A stretch of DNA of 5,328 nucleotides from JAEYZS01 sp031374125 (lineage in GTDB: Bacteria > Bdellovibrionota > Bdellovibrionia > Bdellovibrionales > JAEYZS01), in the NCBI GenBank assembly GCA_031374125.1, contig JANMFM010000137.1, positions 1-5,328 on the forward strand, written 5' to 3'. The position numbers were made by a program, and so were the translations under genes. The notes under the pieces are model-generated. The model made no database searches. It saw only the letters and a list, made by a program, of their open reading frames with translations, and had not been told where the DNA came from. This document shows positions 5,298-5,328 of the stretch, piece by piece. The stretch's first letter is position 1. The number at the start of each line of letters is the position of its first letter.

Positions 5298-5328
5298 ATG
5301 AATGTAACAACACTTGCTCACTATATTG
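5298..5328 (+). CDS. start of an unidentified gene (3' end outside window)
   Basis: ATG 5298-5300 is preceded by TTGGAGT (5284-5290), a good Shine-Dalgarno with GGAG 8 bases from the start. Only ten codons are visible (MNVTTLAHYI), too few to identify. The overlapping ATG at 5302 is followed at once by TAA, so the 5298 start is preferred. No convincing promoter is seen in the preceding 100 bases. Confidence 0.5.
   Translation, partial: MNVTTLAHYI

Overview
The window is AT-rich DNA from a bacterium, most likely Gram-negative: several products carry export signals or membrane segments, and a large loop of one membrane protein is predicted to be periplasmic. Nothing fixes the taxon. A Bdellovibrionota-like or similar AT-rich proteobacterial lineage is possible, but that is only an impression. 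No complete tRNA or rRNA, CRISPR array, transposase or integrase is visible.

Layout from left to right. (1) The C-terminal 159 codons of an alpha/beta hydrolase on the + strand (2-481), cut by the window edge. (2) A convergent 534-codon gene on the - strand (569-2173) for an exported or membrane-anchored J-domain protein with a long helical C-terminal part. (3) A 283-codon reading frame on the - strand (2478-3329) with an N-terminal signal peptide, broken by one in-frame TAA that lies at the centre of a perfect 14-bp palindrome. It is read here as one interrupted gene, not two. (4) A small exported-protein gene on the + strand (3642-3933) with a very strong ribosome binding site but a premature stop and a frameshift, so probably decayed. 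It ends next to a strong hairpin (3939-3956). (5) A 39-codon single-span membrane protein (3964-4083, -) and, 61 bases upstream of it on the same strand, a 273-codon four-span membrane protein (4145-4966, -). These probably form one operon and share the hairpin as terminator. (6) The first codons of another gene on the + strand (5298 onward), cut by the window end.

The most unusual feature not explained by the genes is a short sequence present three times in the same orientation, at about 497-522, 2317-2340 and 5178-5203, always intergenic. It ends in CCGCCATTT and looks like the 3' end of a tRNA with G73 followed by CCA (serine or aspartate type). The copies divide the window into two gene-carrying blocks: one holds only the J-domain gene, and the other holds both broken genes plus the membrane-protein pair. 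This would fit repeated integration at tRNA 3' ends, or a dispersed tRNA-derived repeat, but no recombinase is present to decide.

The genes show no shared pathway. The hydrolase is metabolic and the J protein may be an envelope-linked co-chaperone. The two membrane proteins resemble, from memory, small envelope proteins often seen in stress-related loci. The mix of unrelated and decayed small exported genes is typical of an accessory region.
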